A stretch of 64,000 nucleotides of DNA, from assembly GCF_009730915.1 (NCBI RefSeq), contig NC_052474.1, positions 3,135,501 through 3,199,500 of the forward strand, read 5' to 3'. Origin of the DNA: Dioscorea cayenensis subsp. rotundata (Eukaryota > Streptophyta > Magnoliopsida > Dioscoreales > Dioscoreaceae). The notes beneath the pieces were generated by a model, which saw only the letters and a program-made list of their open reading frames with translations, was not told the origin of the DNA and ran no database searches. This document shows positions 23,788-37,231 of the stretch, piece after piece. Positions within the stretch are counted from its first letter, which is position 1; every line of letters starts with the position of its first letter. The position numbers and the translations under genes are program-made.

Positions 23788-25262
23788 TCAACGAGAGATG
23801 TCTGACTTTGGAGACTGGCACAACTGCTCCATTTCCCAACTAAGTTTTGGTGCACCTTCTTCATGTTTTGGTACATATTCCTGCATTAATTAATAATCTT
23901 TGAAAGTTCATATCCAATTTAAATTTATAAAAATGATTAAAATAATAATAATTAAATCATCTTTTTAAATAAAAATATATATGTACCTCGAGTTTAAATA
24001 ACAATTCATGTGCAGTAGGAGCAGAAACAATGATGTGCCGAGCAGCAGGAGCAATGAACCCTTCATCGACGGCTTTATCGATGAAAGATAACAATGAGTT
24101 ATAATACCCATCAACATTTAACAAACCTACCTGTTAATATATATACAAACTCTTATTATTAATTTAAACAATCACATTATAAATATAAAACCTAATCAAT
24201 TATAAAAAAATAAAAAAAATAATAATTACCGGTTTGTCATGAATCCCTAATTGAGCCCAAGTTATAACCTCAAGAAGCTCTTCAAGTGTACCATAACCAC
24301 CTTTAAAAAAGCCCAAAAACTATTATTAAGTAAACTTATAAATATATATAATTATATATATGGAAAACGAAAAAGAAAAGCATAATTATATATAAATATT
24401 TATGTGGATCTAACTAAGTTAGTGCGTAGGTACAATATGAGAGATGCCAGATATCAGGAGCCCACACGTGCATGGCTTTTTTTTTAATTTAAAAAAAAAG
24501 AATGAAAATGAATTACCAGGCAATGCAATGAAAGCGTCAGCATGGCGAGACATTTCTGCTTTCCTTTGATGCATTCCTGCAACTGGTCTCACTTCACCCA
24601 CTGTTTCTCCAGTTATCTGTTTTCATTTTCATTTTCATTTTCACTATAATTTAATTCTTTTAATTTACATATATATCTCAATAAAACACTACAATTAATC
24701 AAAAAACCAAACATAAAAAGAAGCATGAAAAAGAATAAGTATATGTACAGACCTCTCTGGGCATCAAAGTTTTGGGAATAACTCTGTAAAACAAAACAGA
24801 AAAAAAAAACAGAAAAAAGAAAAACACTGATGAGAAAAACTGAATTCTAAATAAAAAAAATTAAAGAAAAGGAGAAAATTAATTAAAGAGATAAAGAATG
24901 AACCCTATGACATGGCGACCACCATGAAAAACAGCTTGAGAAACTAAACCCATTAGACCAATACTACCACCTCCATAAACCAAGTCTATGCTTCTCTCAA
25001 CCTGCAGCAAATAATTAATTTCAATTTAATTTAAATAAACAGATAAATTTAAATGAATTTTCTAACATAAAAACTAGAAAATTATAGGAAAAGAAAAAGG
25101 AATAAAACAAACCAGTTCATGGCCAAGTTGGATGGCAGCAAGCTGATAACTGGGTTTTTTGCCAGGACTACTGCCACAGAAAACACAAACTCTTTTGAAT
25201 CTAGAAGGTGTGGTTTTGATTTCCAGAGTATGGAGCTCAGATTGAACCTCTTGTTCTTCCAT
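23788..25262 (-). CDS. LOG: LONELY GUY-type cytokinin riboside 5'-monophosphate phosphoribohydrolase
   Basis: LOG enzymes release active free-base cytokinin from its nucleotide in one step, in the cytosol or nucleus. Seven exons: 25113-25262, 24904-25001, 24753-24783, 24517-24616, 24230-24300, 23987-24130 and 23788-23880, in phase, 228 residues, the usual LOG length. Motifs seen: [14 protein letters not shown] (about residues 24-37), [45 protein letters not shown] and the signature [13 protein letters not shown] (about 126-138), with a C-terminal helix [16 protein letters not shown]. The catalytic Arg and Glu of the family (in HQRK and the GTLEE motif) are present. No break is seen. A G-box lies about 420 bp upstream of the start. 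Confidence 0.96.
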
Positions 25263-25679
25263 TTGAGAATAATATGAAACTAAAAAAAAGGAAAATAAAA
25301 AATGAGTGAAAATAAAAAGCTTGGAATGAAGTATCTATTTATGGTGGTAGTCAGTGATACAATAATAATATTATAATAATTAATGATAATATATATTGGT
25401 CCCCTACACTACTCTACTCTTCTCTTCTCTGTTTCTTGTTTTTTTTTTCTTCTTAAAGAGAACCTCAGGTCCTCCGAGGGGTTTAAATCCTTGAATATTA
25501 TAAATTAAAGTAAATTAAATTAAATAAATAAATATCGAATTAAAAGTGAATAAAAAAGTGAGGTAGTGGTGAATGGTGCTTGATTACCGGGGGGATTCTC
25601 TGCTGGTGTAGGATAAGACAGAAAAAGTTGTCTTGCGGGAACAACTGACACCGGCGGCGGCGCTATGGCGATCGGATGC

Positions 25680-25685
25680 CACGTG
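25680..25685. promoter_or_regulatory. G-box (CACGTG) upstream of LOG
   Basis: CACGTG within GCCACGTGTCC, an ABRE-like context, about 420 bases upstream of the LOG start. Such sites bind bZIP and bHLH factors; a single hexamer is weak evidence. Confidence 0.35.
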
Positions 25686-28253
25686 TCCAATCACAGTGTT
25701 CTAATTGAGCATTAGTATTATTATTTTTTTTTTACCTAAGTCCTTGTGAAGTATAAAATTATGGATAGTTACTCAAGTAGGGTAATTTTAACTACTTTAT
25801 TTATTTATTTGTTATTTTATCCTTGGTGATGTATACAAATAGAATACTTAAGTTCTATTTTTTTATAATTAATATATAGAAAATTTTAAACATATATAAT
25901 AATATAATTATGAAACTAATATGTGTTTTTTACTAGACATCACTTGAGATGGACCTCATTGGCTCAATATTCTCTTTGTTTTTTTTTAATTTGGGTTATA
26001 CACGGAAAACAATTTATATAAACACGTGTAATAATTTTTTTTCTTTCTTTATTGATTATTAATAAAATAAATTCAAACCGTCACACTTTAAATCAAATAT
26101 TAATTAAAAAAAGGAAATATATATAGTGTTAGTTGTGAGGATCAAACTGTCTAATGTGGGAGGTGAAGTCCAAGAGATTCTTAATAAGGGTTGGCAAACG
26201 CAATCAATTGATCCTTTGTTCTTGGAATTTATTACTCTTTCCCTCAACTTTAATTAATTCTCTTCATCTTGGAATCTTGTTAATTTCTCAACATCTTTAT
26301 TTTTTTTTTCTGACCAAAAATATGATTTGTCAATTTATAAGCAAACACTGAGCCACTTTTTTTTTTCTTTTGTTTTTCTACCATTAATTTATATATGTGT
26401 ACATATATTGCCGGTAATTTAAAATAATCAGCCTAAAAATGTTTTAAAAAAAAATTCAAAATAAGGTAGTGCTCCTATTTTGTGGATCATTAATACATAA
26501 AGGAAAAGAAGGAAATTTTTTTTTTTAAAAAAAAAACAACAGATAACTACTATTTTATTTATAAGAATAGAAACTTTATATAAGGCTGCCATACAAACAA
26601 AAAAATAACCAAAAAAATTAAAAAAAAATAAAAAATCATAAGATTAATAAAATAGTCAAAGATCAACGGCCTCTTGACCTATTAATACCAAGTCCCTTAT
26701 GTAATAAAATAGGTATGAACCAATGATCTTTTAGCTTATCAGTACTGGGTTCTTTGTGTAAAGTTTTAATTTTAGAGAAATACAGAATCGAAACCTACGT
26801 ATGGTGAGAAGCACGATGATATTGAGCGTACGGATGCACTCCGCATTAATATACATCACTAACTATTAATTTTAAATGGGGTGTTTATTATCTAGTGTCA
26901 AAAAATAAAAATAAAAAAATATTAAACAGGGACCAACCATTCCCAATAATAAATTGAATATGATATTAGTAAAGCCAAAAAAATATATAACTGTCACATA
27001 TGAGATTGTTTTAAGCTAAGTTAGGGGTAGGGCAGCATTCCTCGGAGTTAGTGAGTACATGATTTTCAATTAACCTATGTTAATGAGTTTAAAATTAAAG
27101 ATGTTGAGGGTGTGTATATTAATATATGGGAGAGGAATAATTCAAAATAGGAAAATTGGAAGAAGAATTGAAGCTAGCCGAAAATAGTGTGAGAGGAGAG
27201 GCATTGTGAATCACAAATGGCCTCTCAAATGAACACGTGAGTGAGACCCACCCTCACAAAGTTTTGGATGCAGTGCACGAGTCCATTGATTGGGACTTTG
27301 GAATGCAATTTCAAATCAAACTATTCAAAGGCCACCTCATATATAAATTCCATTTTTCAATTTCATTTTATTCATTATATATACAAGGGTATTTTGGTAA
27401 ATTACATTTGATAGAGTTTATATATATACATGTAATATGTAACCCTAATTTAATTTGAATAAAAAAATCGACAACCGCTCCGTTCCCGTGGACATAAGTA
27501 TACTCTACCGAATCTCGTTAAATACTCATGTATTTGTGTGATTGCTTTCAGATTTTCCTATTGATTATTGTTCAATTTCTCAACAATATATATTAATTAA
27601 TTACTATATTTTTCTTTTATGATTCCCTCTTATCCTAAAATTAAAAAATATAATTTAAAAACAATCAAATACGGTATTCATTTTACTACCCGATGATGCT
27701 TGATGAATAATCTATTGGTAATCGTTTTTTAAGAGTACTCTTGTTTTTTAATTTAGTGTGAACGTCTGTCACGTTTTTTTAAATTTATTATTTATTAAAC
27801 CCTTAGCTCTTTTAATGATGGGTTCTTTTTATATTTTTTATATTTATTCAAATATATTTCAAAACAAATACAAGTGAAAATCTACCTTGTTTGATTAACA
27901 AATCCTTTCTAAATTAATATTTTATTTTATTTTATTTATAATATTTTCATGTTTTCTATTTTTTTTAATGGACTATCAAATGGTTCTTATTAATTTTTCA
28001 CTATTACTAACAAATGAATTTGAGTTTGAAGTCAACTATTAAAAAGAGGTACCTGCTTGTTTATATAATTTTATTCTGATATAGTAAAATATTTTTTAGA
28101 TTTGGCGAAATTCTTTGATCATAACTTTTTAAAAATGTATGTTATTTAAAATATCAAATCAATACTCAAGAAAGAAAGGAATAAAGGAATCTTTTTTAGT
28201 AAACAACCAAAAACTGAAATAAATGCTCAAAGTGAGCAACCAACTCCACTAAT

Positions 28254-28257
<4 letters not shown>

Positions 28258-28291
<34 letters not shown>

Positions 28292-28456
28292 TTGTATGAA
28301 ATATACATTTGCATGGTGTAGCTTCAACATCAGTCTTAAACTCACCTTTCTTGGTTTGGTCCCACATAACTTAACCAATGCTTCTAAACTTCTTCTTCTT
28401 CTTCACTTCTATTTTTCCAATTACATCCCTAGATATATATATATATATATATATAT
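28258..28456. repeat. Two (TA)n microsatellites
   Basis: (AT)15 or so at 28258-28288 and (AT)12 or so at 28432-28456, separated by about 140 bp of ordinary sequence. Typical intergenic plant dinucleotide repeats. Confidence 0.9.
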
Positions 28457-30200
28457 TATTTTTCTTGGTCCCCAAAAATTGATTTCCATCATTTTCAGTG
28501 CTTAATAAACCGTACTTATTTATTTGAGAAAATATTTACAAACCATATAATGATTAATAAAATATTTTTTTATTGAGCATAAAAAATTACTTAAAGTTAA
28601 AAATTTTATATAAATATTTTTTCATGAGAAATACTATTTTTAATACTCCTTCAATAACTATTATTCGTATTGCAAACAAACACACCATAATATAAACAGG
28701 AAATTATATGCATGCGAAAGTGACCTAGGCTTATAAATTATACCAAGTATATATGAGATCTTTTTTAATTTATTTTGGACATAAATAATAAAAATTCAAC
28801 ACCATCTCATCCACAAAAAATAATGATAATAGAAAATTGAAAAAAAAAACTAGTAATTATAGAAATTAGAGAGAATTTTTACTTGGAAGTCAGGTGGCCA
28901 ACTAGACAACTATTCACTAGAGTAAGAAAAGAATGGAATTTTTCTTCTACATTAATGTGGGCATGTATATTCTTGGAAAATAGACGCATCCTTTTCTTTT
29001 AATCCTTTCGGTGAGTATAATTAAAGAAGTTGAATTTTGAATTAAAACCTTCAAACTTGAATAGCTAGTGATTAGTTGTTCTCATTAAGCAGAATTCTTT
29101 CTAAAAGAGATGAAAGAAAAAGGATTGGAAAAGAATTAGATACCAATTAGTTGAATGTGAATTTGTTTGACCATAAGAGTGATTTCTTATTAATTTCATT
29201 GGTTTGTTTTCTTTTACTTTGAATTTTCAAAAAATTATCCTCACGTGACTTGCAAGTCTTTTTTTTTTTATTTACACAGTAAAATATTAAAATTATATAT
29301 ATTATACATGGTCTATCCATTCCTCAAAATCAGATTCCGCATATCTTAAAAAGGGGACATTTAAACATTTATTTACAAAGTAATTTTGTAATTATTACCA
29401 TACCAAATCTTTTGTATTTGTTGATATATTTTTATTTATTTTTTGTAATTAAATATAAATGTATGATTTTTTTTTGGTGCTAATATATACTTACATGTTA
29501 AAAATATTTGAGAGAGAGCTTAATTATTTCTGAAATCTATTGATCAACATTGTTAATTTAATTGCTTATAACTAAAATCATCATAATGAAATTGCTTATT
29601 CACATACTTTCCTTAAAATAAAACCTCTTTTTATTAACTTAAATACTGAGTATACTAGAACAGTACATTAAGTTTTCACATAGTTCATTATATCTAAATT
29701 ATCAATAAATATAAGATCCTAAAGGGTTCAAGTTTCAACAGATAACATAAAGTATTCACATCAAACACAAATGTTGAGAATTCGCTCACTATAAAAAAAA
29801 AATGAAAGCAATCACGTAAACACATGAGATTTAATGATGTTCGACAGAATATGTCTACGTTCTCAAGAACGGAACGGTTATGATTTTTTTTCTTAAAAAA
29901 ATTAAGATTACAAATTACATAAATATATATTCACCCTACGCAGTACAATTTTACCAAAATACTTCACTTCACTCCACTTCTACGCTAAACTCCGTCACTC
30001 CATTCCACTATGTTCTAATATTTGTCTGTTCACCTTTGTATATGAGCCATATACAACAATAAAGATTTCAAAGATTAAAAAAAACAAAAAAACTCTCATT
30101 ATAAATTATAGGAGAACTACATACTATTTATATACAAGTTCAAAAATTTCTATGTTGTCGTAGTCTTTTATCATAGTTTCTTTTCTCAATATATATTATA

Positions 30201-30500
30201 CTCCCTCTGATCCTTTTTATAGGTCACAAATTCATGTTTCTTTTTATATGTTATTTTCTAACATCAAGAAACGTTTATTATTATTTTTTTTCCAAAATTA
30301 CCCATTTAAAACTCTATTCTATTTTTTTTTTGGAATTAAATACGAGGATTATTTTCTTGTAATTTAATATGAGAGAAAAATATGAAAATATTTATTAGTG
30401 GTGATTTTGAAAAGATAACAAATTTTCTATAAAAATTTGTGAAATAACTAAAATTATACGTAAGATTCCGTTAATCACGATGATAAAAAGGAACGGAGGG
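30201..30500. mobile_element. Stowaway-type MITE (Tc1/Mariner family) with TA duplication
   Basis: The element begins CTCCCTCTGATCC and ends GGAACGGAGGG, inverted repeats with a few mismatches, and is flanked by TA on both sides (30199-30200 and 30501-30502), the Mariner target duplication. It is 300 bp, AT-rich and non-coding, so it would need a transposase in trans. It shares its interior with the copy at 10052-10302. Confidence 0.85.
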
Positions 30501-33377
30501 TAGATATACTCTAATGCACACATGCACGTGGTGAAGTGGCTGCATGGATCATGCATGCATGAGCTGTCTTTGAAATTAGACTAATTAGTCCTTTTATTTT
30601 TTACACTACACGTTTGAATAGAGTTGGCAGTCCCATGCAACTGCCGACAATGTCTGTATGTGCAACTTGGTACTTGGACACGTGGACTTAGTTTTTAATT
30701 GGTACGTTTATAAGTAGTTGAGACACTTGTGGCTTATTATTATTACTTGAAACTAAGACATTTGATTGATTCCTTCATTCATATAAAGAGAGGGCCCTAA
30801 TTATTAACTTTATGAAACTCTAACACATAAGCTCTTCTTCATTTAGCCCTAAAAATCTATTAATTGTTCTACTTCTTGACAGCTCCTTGTCAAGCTTATG
30901 TTGTTATCACATAAAATGATGAATTAAAGACTTAGGACCACCACCATCACTACCACCACTGGCTTTATATATCTATATATTACTGTGCTGTTTGACAGTG
31001 ATATCACCTTCATGGTTTTATTACATTCATTCTATTTCTAGTGTTTTCATGATCACCTCATTAATTATTTTTTCTCATTTATCTGTGCCCAATTATATGC
31101 TTTGATAATTATTTTTTATTAGTTATTTTAAGACTCTCTGTTATATGATCTTAAAATGCTCAAATTAATTATGTAATGAGACTTGGGTGTGGGTCATTAC
31201 ACTTGCATGCATTATTATTATTATTATTTTTATTGATTTATTTTATTGGGTTTTGTATGTACTTATGTTATGAGTTGTATTCATTTTATAAATATACAAA
31301 ATTTAGAGGGACTTTAATTTCAAGCAAAAATTCAAATGTCAAGAGTTCTTTTTAAAAAAATATAAAAAATAAAAAATGAATAGTGGTGTTGTGTTTTTAT
31401 TAAGACATGGAGGACAGCATGAGTATGGAAAGTGCAGTAATCGATTCTAAACTATATAAGAAATGATAGTGGTATTTCGGTAATTTCAACGGATTTATTA
31501 GTAAAATGGGAATTAAAAACATAAGATGTATGGATTTCTTAAAAAAAAAAAATGAATTTCTTTAAAAATATCAAATGATTGACTTCAAAATGGTGACAAT
31601 TGGCAAAGACAAGACACCATGAGTTATCACCACTACTATTTTAATTTATTTTATTTTATTTTAGTAAAATGTTTAATTTTTATGAAAAATATAAATTTTA
31701 AAAAATCAATTTCTTTTTTTTTTCTTAAGTAAAAATAGCAATAAATAATAATAGTAATGGCAAAGCATGCATCACTATCATTGGTCATGAAAAGACCCCC
31801 AAACGGCTCATATGATACTATATATTACTATTTACCGTACATTCATGGAGTCATGTGATTGCACATGCTCCCCCTTCCCATTCAACCAAATCATCTACAG
31901 AGAAGTAGAACACAATTAATTAATTAATTAATATTATTATTATATATTCACATTAATATTTTCTTTTTAATTGTTATTAATTTCAGTATAAAGTTAATTA
32001 TTCTCTTTAGTGTTCCATGATGTAACTTTCTTCAATCAACCACAAATCTAGTCCATGAATATCAACATCCAACACATGGTCATGGACCCAATGGATCCAG
32101 ACATAAATTCTAACGCTATCTTAGTTTGAAAAAAATTATGTAGTTCAAACATGGACAAATCAGTGCAAAACCTTTTTATTATTAAAAACTTATGAGAACT
32201 TTCTTATAACCAGCATTAATATGAAATGAACAGTACTGCATATATATATATACCAGTGGTAATTTTTTTCTTAAAATCACTTGCATATTTTTTTTATTCA
32301 TGTTTTCTGTTTCTTTCTTATCATGATTCAAATACATTGCTGGTGAATATAATATAGCTAGGTCCTCATCTAAGTTTATTTATTTGTCTGTATCTGTATT
32401 TTATATGTTTATATGGGTTACTCTGTTCATCTGTACTAGATTCTGACTTCTAACCACAGTTGAAATTAATTTGTTTTATCAAATAATAAAAATAATTAAT
32501 AATTAAATAAAACAGTGCATGATCTCATCAATGGACTTCTCAGTGGATGTCATCTTCAAAGCTTATGACTTATATATATATATTCAAAAGGATAACAATA
32601 AAACATACAGCTAAGGTTGCAACTGGTCTAGCTAGTGGCTATATGGATGCCTATAGAATGATCCTAATTCCTAACAATCAATATCCACTGATTCAAAGGA
32701 GTTGATTTCTGGTGCATTGCATTGAAGTAATTGAAAGGAACAAGGCAAGAACAAGGTTCAAAACACATGGGAATTGGATTATAAATATATCTTTTTCCAC
32801 AGAGTTCATTTGATTCTAGCAATATTGGTAGGTGTTGAACTTTGTTCCATTCTTTCAGAACATTAGAGGTATATTTGTTATTTGATTATGGCCTCTGAAC
32901 AATGGTTGTCCTAATAAAAATAGAAAGGAATAATTAAGTAGATACAAGAGAGATGTTTTTAGGTAATGCATGACCTATTTGTTCCCTAGCTAGGTTTTGA
33001 ATTTCTTCAAGTTGGGTCATCAATCAAAAGGAATGAAATTAAACAAGGGTAGGTGGAATTTGGAGTTGCTTGCAAGAGACGTAGAAGAAGAAACTTCTGG
33101 TTATGAGAATGATGTTTTAATGGACATTGAGAACGATAGAAGGAAATATGTATTTTAGTATATATATGCTTGGCACTTGACAGGCAGTTTCCGGAGGTGA
33201 TGAAAAGAAAATGATGTTCACAATGGGAAGAGCCAGAACAATCTGAAAAGGTTTATAAAAATGTGATTATTTGTGTTAAATATAAATCAAACATAATTTA
33301 TGTATTAAAAAAATAATATATAATGATATATTATGATTTTGTTCTTAATTTTCTTAAACAAAAACGATCATTTATGT

Positions 33378-33459
33378 CAATCATTGGATATCCTAATGGT
33401 ATAATACAAGAGTGCTGAGGGGAAAGACAATGGTTCAAATCCTTCCATTGGTATTATTA
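33378..33459 (+). repeat. Possible tRNA-derived SINE head or tRNA-like remnant
   Basis: GGTTCAAATCC at 33433-33443 matches the pol III box B consensus, with a degenerate box-A-like TAATGGTATAA about 40 bases upstream. It sits immediately beside the Copia insertion. No tRNA cloverleaf can be drawn and the body of a SINE is not evident, so this is only a suggestion. Confidence 0.25.
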
Positions 33460-35916
33460 TTTATTGTTGGGGTTTGGAAATTACATGTTTTGAGAGATGC
33501 TCCTTGCATATTCGGTAGAAGATTCTTCTTGGAGAGAAGCTGTAGCCCTTTCTCACTGACATGCCCAAGTCTTCTATGCCATAGCACAATGCTTGCATCT
33601 TTCTGAATTGCATTCAACTCTCCTATGTGTAACTTAGCTTTGCATAACATAGAGTGTGTTTGCCTTTATTCCCTCTAGCAACCACTAGGGAACCTTTGGT
33701 GAGCTTGCACTTACTTTCACCAAAACCAACTCGACAAACCCATCATCATCAAGTCTTCCCTGTGGATATCAAATTTAGGCGAATGTCTGGAACATGCCTA
33801 ACATCCTTGAGTACTAGCTTGAGCCCCTGATTGGTCTCCAAGCAAATGTCTCCAATACCCACAATCTTTGATGCACCACTGTTACCCATTTTAACATTTC
33901 CAAAAATCACCACTAGAGTAGGTAGAAAAGAAGTTACCATGGGGAGTGACATGGAATGAAGCTCTGAATCAAACACCCAGTCACTCTCTGGCTAACAAGA
34001 TTAATACAATCATCATCACAAAATGACACTAATGTCACCATCCATGGCTACTCTGATAGTCTCCTTCTCCTCTTTACTTCCACCACTGCCTCTTTTTAGG
34101 AGCCTCGTGACTCCTCTTCATGTGGCCCATCTTGTTACAATGAAAGCACTTGATGTTTTTCCTATTCTTCGATCTACCTCTGGATATGTCTTTGTTGCCG
34201 TAACCATGAGGATGTCTGCTCTTGCTTCTACCACGACCTTCTGGCTTTTCTGAAACAAGAACACCCGAGGAAGTTTCACCTTTCTCCTTCCTCCTAGCCT
34301 CTTCGCTCAAGAGACTTTCCTTAACCATTTCCATGGTTAGCTTTCCACCGGTCGTCAAGTGCTCGGAGATACCACCAAAGTTTCCCAACTATCTGGCAAG
34401 GAACTTAGGAGTAGCAATGCTTGCAACTCATCTTCAAGAGTCATCTTCATAGATGTCAATTGGTTCACTAAGCCCCGAAGTCACTAGTATGCTCTGTCAT
34501 ACTTCTTCCATCTCTGTACTTCAAATTTACTAGCCTTCGAATGATTGAGGCCTTGTTCCTAGAGGTGCTCTTTTCATACATGCCTTCTAACTTTTTCCAA
34601 AGTGCATCGGTCTTCACTTCTTCGGAAATGTGATGAAAGATGTTTACATCCACCCATTGCCGAATCGTTGCTGTAGCTTTTTAGATGTAAAAATTTCCCA
34701 TTCACCATCACTCACCTTCTCCGGTTTTTTCTTTTGCCCATCACCGCATGTACAAGTCTTTTTACAATGAAAGTAAGTCTTGCATCTTTGCGCTTTCAAA
34801 TCGAATAATTCGATCGTTAACTTTATCATTCCACATGAAGCTTGCTCGGCCATCTCGATTCACAACAAATAATCCCTAACCACCCGGATGCTCTCGATAC
34901 CACTTGTTGGGGTTTGGGACGATATTTTTGAAACAAAGTGAAAAACTGCTGAAATCATCGTAGCAATGTTCATCGCTCACTATCACCGTAGCACTCGCAT
35001 CGCTCACGCTGCGGGGACGTGCGGCCCGCAAACTTCACCCGTAATTCTACGCGCCGCGCTGGCTTCACCCGGGCGATCCGTCGTGGTTCACAAATAAGCT
35101 TGCGCGCCGCTGCAGGCGCCAGCGACTTCATCGGGCGATCGTCACACTTCACTCAATAAGTTTCAGCACGCCCACGCGAACCCGCGTGAACCCGGAAAAA
35201 CCTTGAACTAGATCCTTTGAGGCTTCAAAATCTTCCCAAATGTTCTACAAATCTTCAAGGCTTCAAAACAAGCTCAAAAACACCATCAAACCCTCAAATC
35301 TTGTTAGAATAGCAGATGAACAAACATACAAAGATTCAAGACAACGATTTTTTAGCGTGGAAAACCCTGAAATCGAGGGAAAAACCACCGGACTCTTAGA
35401 GCCTCTTAAACATGAATCCACTAGGTCAATAATGAATTACAATGGATCTTCTAAGCAAACTAGAGGTTTACATGCACAAAGGGCAAAGGCATTCATGAGA
35501 GAAGAATTCTCATCGACAAACATCATCATCATCATCAAGATGGCTAACAAAACAACAAGTAAGGGGAAAATAGAAGGATCAAACCTAATCAATAGGTAGT
35601 GCTTCTCGCAAGGAGTCTTCTCCCAAGTTTGAGTGAAATCCCGGTGAGGATTGGCCTTCCGATCTCCTTGCCCTAGCCCTCTCTTCTTCTTTTTCCCTCT
35701 TCTTCCTTTTTATCTCTCTTTACCCCTTCTCAATTAAAAGGAACCCACACACTACTCCAGCATGACCCATCCTCATTACCAAAGAATGAGAAATAATTTC
35801 ACCTTGTGAAGTTACCTTCTTGCCCTCCATCTTCTCCACTATTGACCTAGCTTTTTCTTTTTTTATTATTATTAACCATGGGCCAACCTAACAAATGGGT
35901 TGGGCCCAACATTTAT
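33460..35916 (-). mobile_element. Internally deleted Copia LTR retrotransposon with 5-bp target-site duplication
   Basis: TTTAT occurs at 33460-33464 and 35912-35916, directly outside an element (33465-35911) that starts TGTTGGGG and ends CCCAACA. Read on the minus strand, the 5' LTR is 34905-35911 (about 1.0 kb, TG...CA). It is followed by a primer-binding site like the initiator-tRNA-Met one (34890-34902, TGGTATCGAGAGC) and then gag from 34853. The gag frame is broken. Further down come a retroviral-type zinc knuckle region (CFHCNKMGHMK), the protease-flanking block (LKDVRHVPDIRLNLISTG, 33749-33976) and the GAG-pre-integrase block (LWHRRLGHVSEKGLQLLSKK, 33435-33650). The sequence then jumps straight into the last 13 bases of the LTR. 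Integrase, reverse transcriptase, RNase H and nearly all of the 3' LTR are missing. It is non-autonomous and dead. Confidence 0.9.
34905..35911 (-). repeat. 5' LTR of the Copia element
   Basis: Bounded by TGTTGG and CCAACA (6-bp inverted ends), followed on the element's strand by AG and the primer-binding site. About 1,007 bp with a GC-rich central part (about 34985-35200). Its matching 3' LTR survives only as 13 identical bases at 33465-33477. Confidence 0.85.
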
Positions 35917-37231
35917 ATACTGTTCATGTATTGTACATTTGGCTAATACTGTTCATTAATAGTGTTTAGGAAAAAATAGTGGCTTAACCTCTCCAGAGTT
36001 GCAAGACACAGGGATTTTCTAGAAGGTCCGTAAGCCGCTGTAATTAGTACATCTCCGTATCTGCCTATCTTTTTGGCAATTACTTAAACGGGGGCACTTA
36101 TCACCTACTCATAAATAAAAACAACAATCATTTAGGGTTAAATGATAATTATTTTAATGGAGAATATTACAATGATTTTATACAACATTTACGATCGGTC
36201 TTATGGTTTGCTTGGATGGAATATATGTATTGGGATTAATAAAGTAAGATAAAATAAGAAAAAAAAATGGTGTAAGGTCGACCTCAATTGGTATCCCCTA
36301 AAATTTTACCTTTTACAAAACCTTCTCCACAAACATAGTTTTACAGAAAACCTTACTCTACATTATGTTTAATAACCTTCAGCCAAGCAAATAAGGTACA
36401 AAATCCTCTAAAGTTATTATCTCTAATAGAACGCCCATGAAGCAATTCAGGAGAAACTGAGCATGGGCTAAGAAATTCTATGCAAAGAACTATTCAAATT
36501 GTTTGTTTGTTCTTGCCATTAGGTCATACACTTCTTGATACTAAATATGCATTTGGTCTTTCTGACCTGGGTAAATCATCTAGTAATTTATCATCAACTT
36601 GAACCAATTCTCTCAAACATCGACAAACTGTATGATGTAAAAGCATCAGGTGCTAGCACAAAAAAATAAACAATGTCTACACTTTAGTTTTTTCACACAT
36701 GAAAAAGAAAAGAAGAAAAGAGACAAACAATGTGATGGGAGAGTAAATCATATGCCATTCTATACGCAATCCTCTAATTAATTTAGACAGTGGGCATGAG
36801 AATAGAAGCATAGAAAATAATTTATTAAGATAAAATGTAAATATCAATTGATGCTCAGCAGTGCAAAAGGCAGACATCAGATTAATTAAACTAAATAGCA
36901 AATGAATGAAATATACAATTTGACAAATTGTAAACAAAATTTAAATTACATAACATTGTGACTAGCTAGCTACTTGGGTTAATTGCAAGTTGTGAAATAT
37001 AAATTTAGAATCCATACCATTTTCATCCCAAGTTCACAGAAGCGCGCAATGCCTCATTATAAGACAAGTAAGCATAAGATCTTCAGCAGGAGAATCAAGA
37101 GCAAATTATGCTCCATTGAAACTTGACAGTTTTCAGAAGAGACTTCAAACATGTTGAGAGTGAAAAAGAAAAAGATAGTGAGTATCATTTGCAATTTTTG
37201 TTTCATGAAATAAAGAATTAATTATAAGGTG
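35917..37231. other. Intergenic region, Copia to esterase
   Basis: The region has no supported gene. The part next to 37232 is the 3' UTR of the esterase gene. No repeat or MITE ends recognised. Confidence 0.5.

Larger units (their letters stand above)
25763..33459. other. Long AT-rich intergenic region, no gene seen
   Basis: Apart from the MITE at 30201-30500, (TA)n tracts at 28258-28288 and 28432-28456, and another ACACGTGG near 30678, I see only AT-rich sequence with short chance frames. A stretch at about 29815-29870 (GAGATTTAATGATGTTCGAC, then CTACGTTCTCAAGAACG) resembles a motif common in degenerate plant LTR sequence. None of the open frames here has recognisable protein features. Confidence 0.55.
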
